DNA of 64,000 bases from Phytomonospora endophytica (lineage in GTDB: Bacteria; Actinomycetota; Actinomycetes; Mycobacteriales; Micromonosporaceae). Every line of letters begins with the position of its first letter. Position 1 is the first letter of the stretch. The notes under the pieces are model-generated. The model worked only from the letters and a program-made list of their open reading frames with translations, made no database searches and had not been told where the DNA came from. Shown piece after piece: positions 51,952 to 59,397 of the stretch. A program made the translations under genes and the position numbers. The DNA lies in assembly GCF_014202425.1 (NCBI RefSeq), contig NZ_JACHGT010000001.1, positions 657,838-721,837 on the forward strand. The letters are read 5' to 3'.

Positions 51952-52704
51952 TCACACCAGGCCGGCGACCTCGCCGTAGCCGGGAAACAGTCCCGCGTCG
52001 ACCGTCCCGTCGGCGACCGCGGCCATCGTCGCGGTCAAGGCGTGCAGGGTCGCGCGGAACAGCAGCGACCCGGTGCTGATCCGCGCGACGCCCAGCTCGG
52101 CCAGCCGCGTGGGGGAGTGGCGTCCGTAGACGAGGTTGAGCGGGGCGCCGGCTCCCGCGACGACGGCCTCGATCTCGCGCTCGTCGTCGAGCGCGGGCAC
52201 GTAGACACCGTCGGCCCCGGCCTCGGCGTAGACACGCACCCGGCGCAGCGCCTCGGCGAGCGGCGCCAGTTTCAGCCAGTGGGTGTCGGTGCGCGCGTTG
52301 ACGAACACGCCCGGCGCGGCGGCCTTCACGGCCTTGATGACGGCGACCATGTGCGCGTCGGGGACCAGGCGGTCTTCGCGGCCGTCCTCGATGTTGACGC
52401 CCGCGACGCCCAGTTCGGCGAGCTCGGCGACGTGGGCGGCGACCTCACCGGGGTCCTCCGAGAAGCCGTTCTCGATGTCGACGGTGACGTGGACGGGCAG
52501 GCGGGTGATGCTCCGGGCGAGGGCGGTGTTCTCGTCGCGGGTCACCCCGGCCGCGTCGGGTTTCCCGGCCGCGACGGCCACGCCGAGGCTCGTGGTTCCC
52601 AGCGCGGCATGGGACCGGGCCAGCACGGCGGCGCTCGCGTAGTCCCAGGCGTTCGGCAGGAGCAGGGGTTTCCCGGGGACGTGGAGTTCGGCGAAGGAGG
52701 TCAT
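51952..52704 (-). CDS. isocitrate lyase/PEP mutase superfamily protein
   Basis: A 250-residue TIM-barrel enzyme: LLLPNAWDYASAAVLARS, the substrate Asp/Glu in VTVDIENGFSEDPGEVAAHV, VAGVNIEDGREDRLVPDA and NARTDTHWL. This is the 2-methylisocitrate lyase/PEP phosphonomutase family, with the short form (about 250 residues) that lacks the long active-site loop with the KKCGH cysteine; the reaction is therefore unknown. It starts inside the stop of the P450-like gene (ATGA), so the two are coupled. Confidence 0.87.
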   Translation of the reverse strand: MTSFAELHVPGKPLLLPNAWDYASAAVLARSHAALGTTSLGVAVAAGKPDAAGVTRDENTALARSITRLPVHVTVDIENGFSEDPGEVAAHVAELAELGVAGVNIEDGREDRLVPDAHMVAVIKAVKAAAPGVFVNARTDTHWLKLAPLAEALRRVRVYAEAGADGVYVPALDDEREIEAVVAGAGAPLNLVYGRHSPTRLAELGVARISTGSLLFRATLHALTATMAAVADGTVDAGLFPGYGEVAGLV

Positions 52705-53477
52705 CGCGCCCGCACCGCCTCGACGATCCCCGCGACCAGGGCCACGGCCTGCGCCTCGGCCGGGCAGGGCCGCCGTCCGGTCCCGAACGCGGTCTCCCGC
52801 GTGATCGGGCTCAGCACGAGTTCCGCGCCCGCCGGGATCGTCTCACCGCCGACGACCGTGTCGGCCGCCGAGATCCGGCGCAGCACCGGAACCGGCCGGT
52901 CCTCGGTGAAGGCCAGGTCCACCGCCTCCTCGACCGGACCCGGCGCCGAGGCGAAGCCGAGCGCGGTCGCGGCCAGCTTCGCCGTCGCCGCGTAGGCCTG
53001 GAGCGGCAGCGAGACACGTGCCGCGACCTCCTCGTCGCCGCCGGGCCCGAGCTGAGCCCGCAGCACCTCGACGGCCGCGTCGGTCTCCGCCGAAGGCTCA
53101 CCGCCGGTGAGGTACCCGGCCGCCACGACCGGTACCGCGGCGGCGAAGGCGTCGAGATCGGTGGCGCCCAAAGCCTCGCCGAGGACCCGCGCGGTCACCT
53201 CCCCGGGCAACTCCGCGAGCGGCGTACCGGCGACCAGCAACCCGGCAGCGGTGTCGCGCGCCGCCGTCCGCAACGCCGTGGGATCGAGCGCCGCGATCTC
53301 CGCGACGGCGAGGGCCCGCCTCCGGCGATGCGGTTCGCCCTCGGCGAAACGGCCGACGTTACGGCGCACCCACGCCAGCCCGCCGGACTCGTCCTCGCGC
53401 GGGGGGACCACGGTGAAACGCTCGTCGTGAAGGACGGCGGCGATCCGTTCGGGATCGGTGACGGTGAAGGTCTCCAT
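52701..53477 (-). CDS. short cytochrome P450-like protein
   Basis: A 258-residue protein. The C-terminal AFGTGRRPCPAEAQAVALVAG resembles the haem-binding loop (FGxGxRxC) of P450s, and the preceding PVPVLRRISAADTVVGGETIPAGAELVLSP resembles the region that includes the beta-sheet and ERR-like turn. Ordinary P450s have about 400 residues; the N-terminal third and the oxygen-binding I-helix (A/GGxET) are missing. Either a specialised short family or a decayed P450. TAGGGT on the minus strand (53485-53490) lies 7 nt before ATG 53477, so it may be leaderless. Confidence 0.7.
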   Translation of the reverse strand: METFTVTDPERIAAVLHDERFTVVPPREDESGGLAWVRRNVGRFAEGEPHRRRRALAVAEIAALDPTALRTAARDTAAGLLVAGTPLAELPGEVTARVLGEALGATDLDAFAAAVPVVAAGYLTGGEPSAETDAAVEVLRAQLGPGGDEEVAARVSLPLQAYAATAKLAATALGFASAPGPVEEAVDLAFTEDRPVPVLRRISAADTVVGGETIPAGAELVLSPITRETAFGTGRRPCPAEAQAVALVAGIVEAVRAR

Positions 53478-53484
53478 GCCCCGA

Positions 53485-53490
53485 ACCCTA
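53485..53490 (-). promoter_or_regulatory. -10 element of the P450-like gene (leaderless type)
   Basis: TAGGGT on the minus strand, 7 nt before the ATG at 53477, without a ribosome binding site. Confidence 0.4.
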
Positions 53491-53518
53491 GGTCCGGGAC
53501 ACTTCGGCGCACGCCGAA

Positions 53519-54280
53519 CTACATCAGCTCCATGGCGTTGTTCGCGTCCGGAGGTAACTGTTTCGGATTGACCGCCGCCAGCCGCTCGTTGCGCAGCGCC
53601 GTCGGCCACGTGTCGTCGAGCGGCACCAGCTGCGAACCGGTCACCCAGCTCAGCAGCAGATCGGCCAGCAGCGGATTGCGGGCCAGCGCGGGCCCGTGCA
53701 GGTACGTGCCCATGATCCGGCCCGCCCACGCGCCCTCGGTCGTGCCGTCGTTGCCGATCCCGTGCGTCACCTTCGCCAGCGGCGCGGCGTTCGGCCCGAT
53801 GAAGGTCCGGCCGCCGTGGTTCTCGAAGCCCGTCAGCGTCGGGACGTGCAGCCGCGGGTCGATCTGCCCGGCGAGCTCACCGACCGCGCGCTTGTCGCCG
53901 CGCTGGGAGTGGATGTCGAGCAGGCCGAGTCCGGCGTGCTGCTCGCCCTTCGCCATGAAGCTGGTGCCCATGATCTGGTACCCGGCGCACACCGAGAAGA
54001 TCACGGCGCCCTTGTTCACCGCGCGGGGAAGGCTTCCGTCGGCGCGGAGCCGGTCGGCCGCGAGCGCCTGGGGGCCGTCCTCGCCACCGCCGATGAGGTA
54101 GATGTCGCCCTCGGTCGGCATGTGCTTGTCACTGGTGACCTCGACGATGTCGACGTCGATGCCGCGCCCGATGGCGCGGTAGGCCAGGACCTGGAGGTTG
54201 CCCCGGTCGCCGTAGGTCGACAGCAGGTCCGGGTACAGCCAGACCAGGCGCAGGGTGCTCAGCGACGGCCTAGTTGACAC
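53519..54280 (-). CDS. gatD: lipid II glutaminyl synthase, glutaminase subunit GatD
   Basis: GatD supplies ammonia from glutamine to MurT for amidation of D-glutamate in lipid II. The 253-residue glutamine amidotransferase has the nucleophile Cys in VIFSVCAGYQIMGTSF, the GGGEDGPQALAADRL motif and His in GTYLHGPALARNPLLAD. GTG 54280 lies inside the 3' end of murT (11-nt overlap), so the complex is made from one transcript. Confidence 0.93.
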   Translation of the reverse strand: MSTRPSLSTLRLVWLYPDLLSTYGDRGNLQVLAYRAIGRGIDVDIVEVTSDKHMPTEGDIYLIGGGEDGPQALAADRLRADGSLPRAVNKGAVIFSVCAGYQIMGTSFMAKGEQHAGLGLLDIHSQRGDKRAVGELAGQIDPRLHVPTLTGFENHGGRTFIGPNAAPLAKVTHGIGNDGTTEGAWAGRIMGTYLHGPALARNPLLADLLLSWVTGSQLVPLDDTWPTALRNERLAAVNPKQLPPDANNAMELM

Positions 54281-55502
54281 GGTCGAACTCCGATCGGATG
54301 TCCTGGAAGGCGGTGTAGTTGGCGATGACCTCGACGTTGCCCTCCGGTGCCGCGCGGAGGGCCGCCGCGAAGTTGTCGACGACCGTGAAGTCGATCCCGT
54401 TCACCTGGAGACGGACGGCGAGGTCGAAGCGGCGGTCGCCGGTGACCAGGACCTGGCGGCCCAGGACGGGGGAGTAGTCCACGTCGTAGATCCACGAGGT
54501 GTCGTAGCCGTCGACCTCGCGCGCGTTGAGGCACAGCGTCACCGGGACGCCCGGGTCGAGCATGTCGAAGGCCTCAAGCCAGCCCGCGGGGTTCTTCGCC
54601 AGCAGCAGGCGGGCGCGGCGGCCGTCGCGGCGGACCACGGCGTAACGGCCGGCGATCGAGCGGACCTTCGACAGTTGCGGCACGGCCTCGGTGAGCGGGA
54701 CGCCGAACTCGGCCGCGATGGCCAGGGCCGTCGCGGCGTTGTTGCGGTTGACCTGGCCGGGCAGCTGGAGACTCAGGGTCGCGCGCTGGCCGGTCGGGTC
54801 GACGACCTGGTCGCCGTCCACCGACCACTGCGGCGACGGGCGGGTGAGACCGCAGTTCGTGCAGCGCCAGTACTCGCCGTAGCGGTCGAGGCGTTTGCCG
54901 CACTCGGGGCAGGCCCAGGAGTCCTCCTGCCAGCGCTGGCCGCCGGCCACCCACGTCACGCGCGGGACGGCCTGCGCGGCCCAGGTGACCATGGGGTCGT
55001 CGGCGTTGGCGATGACGTGGACGTCGGGGTGAGCGGTGAGGGCCGTGCGCCACTTCTCCGCGAGCATCCCGACCTCCATCGCGCGGTCGAGCTGGTCGCG
55101 CGAGAGGTTCAGCAGGGCGACGACGCGGGGCTTGGACTCCAGCAGCAGCTGGGCCAGGTAGTGCTCGTCGACCTCCAGGACGGCGTTGCTGGCCTCGGGG
55201 GCCTTCGCCAGGGCCGTGGTGTGGCCGGTCGGCATGTTCGCGCCGAAGCTGTTGGTGGCGACCGGCCCGAGCGCGCCGAGGGCGGCGGCGGTGAAACGGG
55301 TCGTCGTGGTCTTGCCGTTCGTGCCGGAGATCAGCGCGACCTGGCGGTTCTCGGCGAGGAGGGCCAGGAGACGGGGCTCGACCTTGAGGCCGACGCGTCC
55401 GCCGATGACGGAGCCGTCGCCGCGACCGCTCACGCGAGAGAGGGTGGCGGCCGTGCGGAGCAGGGCGGTCGCCAGTCGTGCTCGGGGCGACAGGTTCGTC
55501 AT
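54270..55502 (-). CDS. murT: lipid II glutaminyl synthase, synthetase subunit MurT
   Basis: The Mur-ligase-like partner of GatD. The 410-residue protein has the ATP motif ALISGTNGKTTTTRFTAAAL, the Mur core FGANMPTGHT and EVDEHYLAQ, and a zinc ribbon CPECGKRLDRYGEYWRCTNC typical of MurT; the C-terminal DUF1727 follows. ATG 55502 is preceded by AAGGA at 9 nt. Its product amidates lipid II in many Gram-positives. It is followed by gatD. Confidence 0.94.
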   Translation of the reverse strand: MTNLSPRARLATALLRTAATLSRVSGRGDGSVIGGRVGLKVEPRLLALLAENRQVALISGTNGKTTTTRFTAAALGALGPVATNSFGANMPTGHTTALAKAPEASNAVLEVDEHYLAQLLLESKPRVVALLNLSRDQLDRAMEVGMLAEKWRTALTAHPDVHVIANADDPMVTWAAQAVPRVTWVAGGQRWQEDSWACPECGKRLDRYGEYWRCTNCGLTRPSPQWSVDGDQVVDPTGQRATLSLQLPGQVNRNNAATALAIAAEFGVPLTEAVPQLSKVRSIAGRYAVVRRDGRRARLLLAKNPAGWLEAFDMLDPGVPVTLCLNAREVDGYDTSWIYDVDYSPVLGRQVLVTGDRRFDLAVRLQVNGIDFTVVDNFAAALRAAPEGNVEVIANYTAFQDIRSEFDRVN

Positions 55503-56729
55503 CGGTACCGGTCCTTCGAAGAGGCGTCGTGATGCCACGGGAAGTCTGACACACGACGGCCGGACGGCCGCCCGACGGCGGGATAAGGCGGGATAAGAGG
55601 ACTCAGGTGGAGAGGGAGTGGGCGGGGTCACCGGGGTGGGGACAGGCGGGTGGGCGGGACGGCGAGGGTGCACCGGTCGGTGAGCGCGCGGTGGGGTGTG
55701 CGGGACGCACGGAGTGGGACGGGGTGTGCGGCGGTGTCGAAGCGGGGCCTCAGATGGCGGGGTCTGCGGGAGGCACGGGCCGAGCCCCGGGGTGGTGGAG
55801 AGGGCTTTCGTCGCCCGGACTCGCGCGTGGTGGTGGCCTCGAGGTCGGCGAGCCGAGCGCTCGGGCGGCGGAGAGCGTGCTGCCGGCCCTCATTTCCTCC
55901 CGCGCGGGCGAAGCGAGTGAGGGCGGGCTGAGCGCCCGTGTCGGCAATGCCCATTTCCTCCCGCGCGGGCGAAGCGAGTCCTGGGATTGCGGTGTCCACG
56001 GGGTGTGCGAGCCGGAGCGTCGGGAGATGGGGAGGCGTACGGACGCCTCACCCGCTTTCGTGCGGTGGGGTCTCCGGGCGCGAGCCGGGGCCACGTGGGC
56101 TTGGCGGCATGCCACCGCCCTCACCTCGCTCTCGCGCCGGGTGACGCGCGGGGTGTGCGAGCCGGGCCTCGGATGGCGAGGGCTCACGGATGGGTGAGGC
56201 TGGGCGCGTCGGGGTGGGGTCGGCGCATGGGCGGGCGAGCCGTGCGACGGCGGCGCCGTGGCAGGCGCAGGCCGAGCCCGCGGCCGGCGCGTGTTCACGG
56301 ATGTGCGAGTCGAGGGCCGGGCGGTGGAGCCTCGCCACGAACAGGCGCCGGGTTGCAGGGGCGGGGTGGCGTGCCCCGGCCGCGTGAGCCGGGTCCTGGG
56401 CGGCGAGGGCTCACGGCGCCGCGGGAACCGCCTCTTCGGCCCGGGCCGCGGACAGCCGGTCCCTGCCCCACTCCCCACGCGCCCCCACTCTCCTCCCACA
56501 CCGCCCTCCACTTCCCTCCCGCGTTTTCCTCCACATCCCTCCCCACCCCGCTCCCCGCACCTCTCCCACCCCCTCCCGCGATCCGCGAGCGCCCGCCACG
56601 CCCGCTCGCGCCCATTCCGCCGATCGGGCCATTCCCGGGGTGTGTCCGCCCGCCCGGAGCGCTTTGATCCCTTGCGTCCAAAGCGATCCCGGGTATCGCG
56701 AGTCCTCCCCGTTCGCTCGATCGGGTGAC
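55503..56729. other. 1.2-kb gene-free, repeat-containing GC-rich spacer
   Basis: No open frame here gives a believable protein. A perfect 28-bp direct repeat stands at 55891-55918 and 55952-55979. A degenerate motif, GGGGTGTGCGAGCCGG with a following GGCGAGGGCTCACGG, occurs several times between 55715 and 56420. The right end (56480-56590) is very C-rich and T-rich on the plus strand. Confidence 0.5.
55891..55979 (+). repeat. 28-bp direct repeat pair
   Basis: The segment beginning CATTTCCTCCCGCGCGGG and ending in GAAGCGAGT is identical at 55891-55918 and 55952-55979, 61 bp apart. Each copy contains the palindrome CCCGCGCGGG. Confidence 0.7.
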
Positions 56730-56769
56730 GTACCGGTTGTCAACCCGCAGTAGGGCTGTTGATCACAAC

Positions 56770-56880
56770 CCACTTCCCTCCACCGCTCTGACCTGCGCGG
56801 ATACCCGAACCGCCGGTGAGATTTCGCCGAATTGGCCCTTGTGGGTGGAGGGAAGTGGAGTACAGTGGGGCGAACTGGTG
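56770..56880 (+). promoter_or_regulatory. mraZ promoter with MraZ-box repeats in two orientations
   Basis: Four TGG-type boxes at exact 10-bp spacing: TGGAG (56846), TGGAG (56856), TGGGG (56866) and TGGTG (56876). E. coli MraZ binds TGGGN repeats at this spacing. A possible promoter, TTGTGG (56839-56844), 16 nt and TACAGT (56861-56866), lies within them. The 15-base GGTGGAGGGAAGTGG (56844-56858) is present as an exact inverted copy at 56770-56784. Confidence 0.65.
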
Positions 56881-56937
56881 GAGCCGGGAGGCGCCGCCGG
56901 CCTCCTCGTTGAAACGCATTGGGGGAAGGGGGAACCG

Positions 56938-57369
56938 ATGTTTCTCGGGACCCACACCCCGCGTCTCGACGAGAAAGGGCGGCTGATTCTCCCGGCGAAA
57001 TTCCGCGAGGAGCTGGCCGGCGGTCTGGTCATGACGAAAGGGCAGGAACGCTGCCTCTACGTCTTTCCGACCATTGAGTTCACGCGCCTGGCGGAGGAGT
57101 TGCAGCAAGCACCGTTGACGAGCAAGGCAGTACGGGCGTACAACCGCGTGTTCTTCGCGAGCGCGCACGACGAGATCCCGGACAAACAGGGTCGCGTCAC
57201 CATCCCGCAGAGGCTTCGGGAGTACGCCGGACTGAACCGCGACCTTGTCGTGATCGGTGCCAGTACGCGAGTTGAGGTGTGGGACTCCCAGGCGTGGGAG
57301 GCCTACCTGGCCGAAAACGAGGAGGCTTTCGCCGACATCGAGGAGGGGGTTCTGCCCTCCGGCCTCTGA
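56938..57369 (+). CDS. mraZ: transcriptional regulator MraZ
   Basis: First gene of the division and cell wall cluster. The 143-residue protein has the two AbrB-like repeats of Mra[24 protein letters not shown] near the N-terminus and [22 protein letters not shown], with RNR-like contacts. MraZ forms a ring and binds tandem TGGGN boxes in its own promoter to repress the dcw operon, which fits the boxes seen upstream. ATG 56938 is preceded by GGGGGAAGGGGGA. It is separated from rsmH by a structured, 440-nt stretch. Confidence 0.95.
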   Translation: MFLGTHTPRLDEKGRLILPAKFREELAGGLVMTKGQERCLYVFPTIEFTRLAEELQQAPLTSKAVRAYNRVFFASAHDEIPDKQGRVTIPQRLREYAGLNRDLVVIGASTRVEVWDSQAWEAYLAENEEAFADIEEGVLPSGL

Positions 57370-57602
57370 CGTCGGTTCTCCGGTAACAGGAGACGGCGAC
57401 CGCGGACGCACCGGATGAAACCGGCGCGTCGAGTCGTCACGAGGGCTCGGCACGACGCGCGACGCGACGGTACGACGGTCACGGACAGGGCCGGCGGACC
57501 GCCTCGGCGCCATCGGGCCCGAAAGTCTGGACTGGCAACGAGTTTCGAGTGGTCTCGGCGATGAGCGAACGACAGCGACATAGGGGATCGTCGGGGCCGG
57601 CG
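57370..57602 (+). other. intergenic region mraZ-rsmH, first part
   Basis: No gene or clear promoter; the stretch leads into the structured element at 57603. Confidence 0.35.
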
Positions 57603-57692
57603 TACCGCCTGGTCTCCAGCCGCCGAAGCCGGCACCTGGCACTTCTTCCCCGGTGCCAGGGAACGGCTGAAGCGGATGGGGACCAGGCGGTA
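57603..57692 (+). ncRNA. long structured RNA element upstream of rsmH, candidate mraW motif
   Basis: TACCGCCTGGTC (57603-57614) pairs perfectly with GACCAGGCGGTA (57681-57692). Inside are CAGCCG/CGGCTG (57617-57622 with 57664-57669) and CCTGGCAC/GTGCCAGG (57635-57642 with 57653-57660). Position and form match the mraW RNA motif described by Weinberg and colleagues upstream of actinobacterial mraW (rsmH); I cannot check the consensus. The function of that motif is unknown. Confidence 0.55.
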
Positions 57693-57701
57693 TGACGCGA
57701 A

Positions 57702-57727
57702 AACAGCGGGGGTCCGCCCCCGCTGTT
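57702..57727 (+). terminator. hairpin after the structured element
   Basis: AACAGCGGGGG (57702-57712) pairs with CCCCCGCTGTT (57717-57727) around TCCG. It may end an mraZ transcript or belong to the leader. Confidence 0.55.
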
Positions 57728-57736
57728 CTCCGGACG

Positions 57737-57778
57737 TACGGCACAACGCGACACGGGCCACCCGGCCCGTGTGCCGTA
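57737..57778 (+). promoter_or_regulatory. two mutually exclusive hairpins before rsmH
   Basis: TACGGCACA (57737-57745) pairs with TGTGCCGTA (57770-57778), while ACACGGGCC (57751-57759) pairs with GGCCCGTGT (57764-57772). Both use bases 57770-57772, so the helices partly exclude each other, as in attenuators. Inference only. Confidence 0.4.
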
Positions 57779-57809
57779 TGTACCGCCCGGGGATACCTGA
57801 GGAACGGCG

Positions 57810-58814
57810 ATGATGGGGGTCGAGATGGTGGAGCGCGCCGTGCACGTGCCGGTGATGCTCGAGCCTGTCCTCGGGCTGCTCGGCCCCGCCCTCGAAGGCG
57901 GCCCCAAGTTCTGCGTCGACGCCACTCTCGGCCTCGGCGGGCACAGTGAGGCCCTGCTGACCCGCTTCCCCGAGCTCACCGTGATCGGCCTCGACCGCGA
58001 CCCCAACGCCCTTCGGCTCTCCACCGAGCGCCTCGCCCCCTTCGGCGAGCGCTTCCGCGCGGTGCACGCCGTCTACGACCGCATGCCCCACGTCCTCGAA
58101 GACCTCGGCGTGCCCGCCGTCGACGGGATCCTCTTCGACCTCGGCGTCTCCTCCATGCAGCTCGACGAGGCCGAACGCGGCTTCGCCTACGCGCAGGACG
58201 CGCCGCTCGACATGCGGATGGACCCGACCACCGGGATCACCGCCGAGCAGGTCGTCAACACCTACGAGGCGCGCGACCTGGCGCGGATCCTGCGCGAGTA
58301 CGGCGAGGAGAAGTTCGCGCCGAGGGTCGCCAAGGCCATCGTCAACGCGCGCGCCAAGGAGCCCATCACCTCCTCGAAGTTCCTCGCCGAGCTCGTTCGG
58401 GAGGCCATCCCGGCCGCGGCCCGGCGGACCGGCGGCCACCCGGCCAAACGCGCGTTCCAGGCGTTGCGGATCGAGGTGAACGCCGAGCTGGAGGTCCTCG
58501 CCAGGGCCCTCCCGGGCGCCTTGAGCTCCCTGGCGGTCGGCGGGCGGATCGTGGTGCTGTCGTACCACTCCCTCGAAGACCGCATGGTCAAGCGGGCCTT
58601 CGCCCCGCTGACGAAGTCGAGTTCACCGGCGGACCTGCCGGTCGAGCTCCCCGGTACCGAGCCGACCTTCCGGTTGCTCACTCGCGGCGCCGAACTTCCC
58701 GGCGACGACGAGACCGCGACCAACCCGCGGGCGGCATCGGCGCGCATGCGCGCCGCCGAACGCGTACGAGCCGACCACCACAGGCACGTGGACTTGGGGG
58801 AGGACCAGTCATGA
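57810..58814 (+). CDS. rsmH: 16S rRNA (cytosine(1402)-N(4))-methyltransferase RsmH (MraW)
   Basis: RsmH methylates C1402 of 16S rRNA in the decoding site. The 334-residue protein has [17 protein letters not shown] motif [15 protein letters not shown], the family motif [19 protein letters not shown], and [18 protein letters not shown] and [16 protein letters not shown] near the C-terminus. ATG 57810 follows GAGGAA at 7 nt. Its stop overlaps the ftsL-like start (ATGA). Confidence 0.96.
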   Translation: MMGVEMVERAVHVPVMLEPVLGLLGPALEGGPKFCVDATLGLGGHSEALLTRFPELTVIGLDRDPNALRLSTERLAPFGERFRAVHAVYDRMPHVLEDLGVPAVDGILFDLGVSSMQLDEAERGFAYAQDAPLDMRMDPTTGITAEQVVNTYEARDLARILREYGEEKFAPRVAKAIVNARAKEPITSSKFLAELVREAIPAAARRTGGHPAKRAFQALRIEVNAELEVLARALPGALSSLAVGGRIVVLSYHSLEDRMVKRAFAPLTKSSSPADLPVELPGTEPTFRLLTRGAELPGDDETATNPRAASARMRAAERVRADHHRHVDLGEDQS

Positions 58815-59392
58815 GCGTGAACAAGAAAGGTACGAACCTGGCCCGGGCCGACCACGACGAGATCGTCAAGGCGGCCCGTCGGCGCGCCAGGGCCGCCGAC
58901 TCGCGCCGCCGCGCGCTGGCCGGCGACGCCTCCGCGCCCGTGACCGACGGGCCCCTCGCCCTTCAGCCGCGGATCATCGAGCCGGAGGTGGCGCCGCCCG
59001 CCCCGGCCCCGGTCGCGCCCGAGCCCGCCGCCCCGAAGCGGAAGGCCCCGGCGAAGCGGCCCGACACCGTCGCGCCCCCGGCCCCGGTCACCACGCCCCG
59101 GACGCCTTTCGTGGTGTTCCTGATCGGGTTGGTGGCCGCCGGGATCGTCGGCCTCCTCCTGCTCAACACCGCGATCAGCGAGGACGCCTTCGCGCTGCAC
59201 GACCTGCGCGCGGCCCAGGGCGAGCTCGACGCACACGAGCAGCAGCTGAAGGACGAACTGGCCGAGCTGTCCTCCCCCGGCAACCTCGCCGCGGCCGCGA
59301 AGCGGCTCGGCCTGGTCCCGGCCGAGGAGGTCACCTACATCCGCCTCCCCGACGGACGGGAGCTGACCATGCCGAAACCCGGCGGGAACTAG
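58811..59392 (+). CDS. ftsL: FtsL-like divisome protein
   Basis: A 193-residue bitopic protein in the FtsL place of the dcw cluster. A basic, then Ala/Pro-rich cytoplasmic part (about residues 1-95) is followed by one membrane segment (about 98-122, [20 protein letters not shown]) and an extracytoplasmic coiled coil with [22 protein letters not shown], as in FtsL/DivIC. The sequence is divergent and the cytoplasmic part longer than in E. coli; the assignment relies largely on position. ATG 58811 overlaps the rsmH stop. Confidence 0.85.
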   Translation: MSVNKKGTNLARADHDEIVKAARRRARAADSRRRALAGDASAPVTDGPLALQPRIIEPEVAPPAPAPVAPEPAAPKRKAPAKRPDTVAPPAPVTTPRTPFVVFLIGLVAAGIVGLLLLNTAISEDAFALHDLRAAQGELDAHEQQLKDELAELSSPGNLAAAAKRLGLVPAEEVTYIRLPDGRELTMPKPGGN

Positions 59393-59397
59393 GACCG

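Noticed and set aside
55607-56197. 196-residue frame covering the 28-bp repeats
   Set aside because: Low-complexity product interrupted by the repeats, no start signal.
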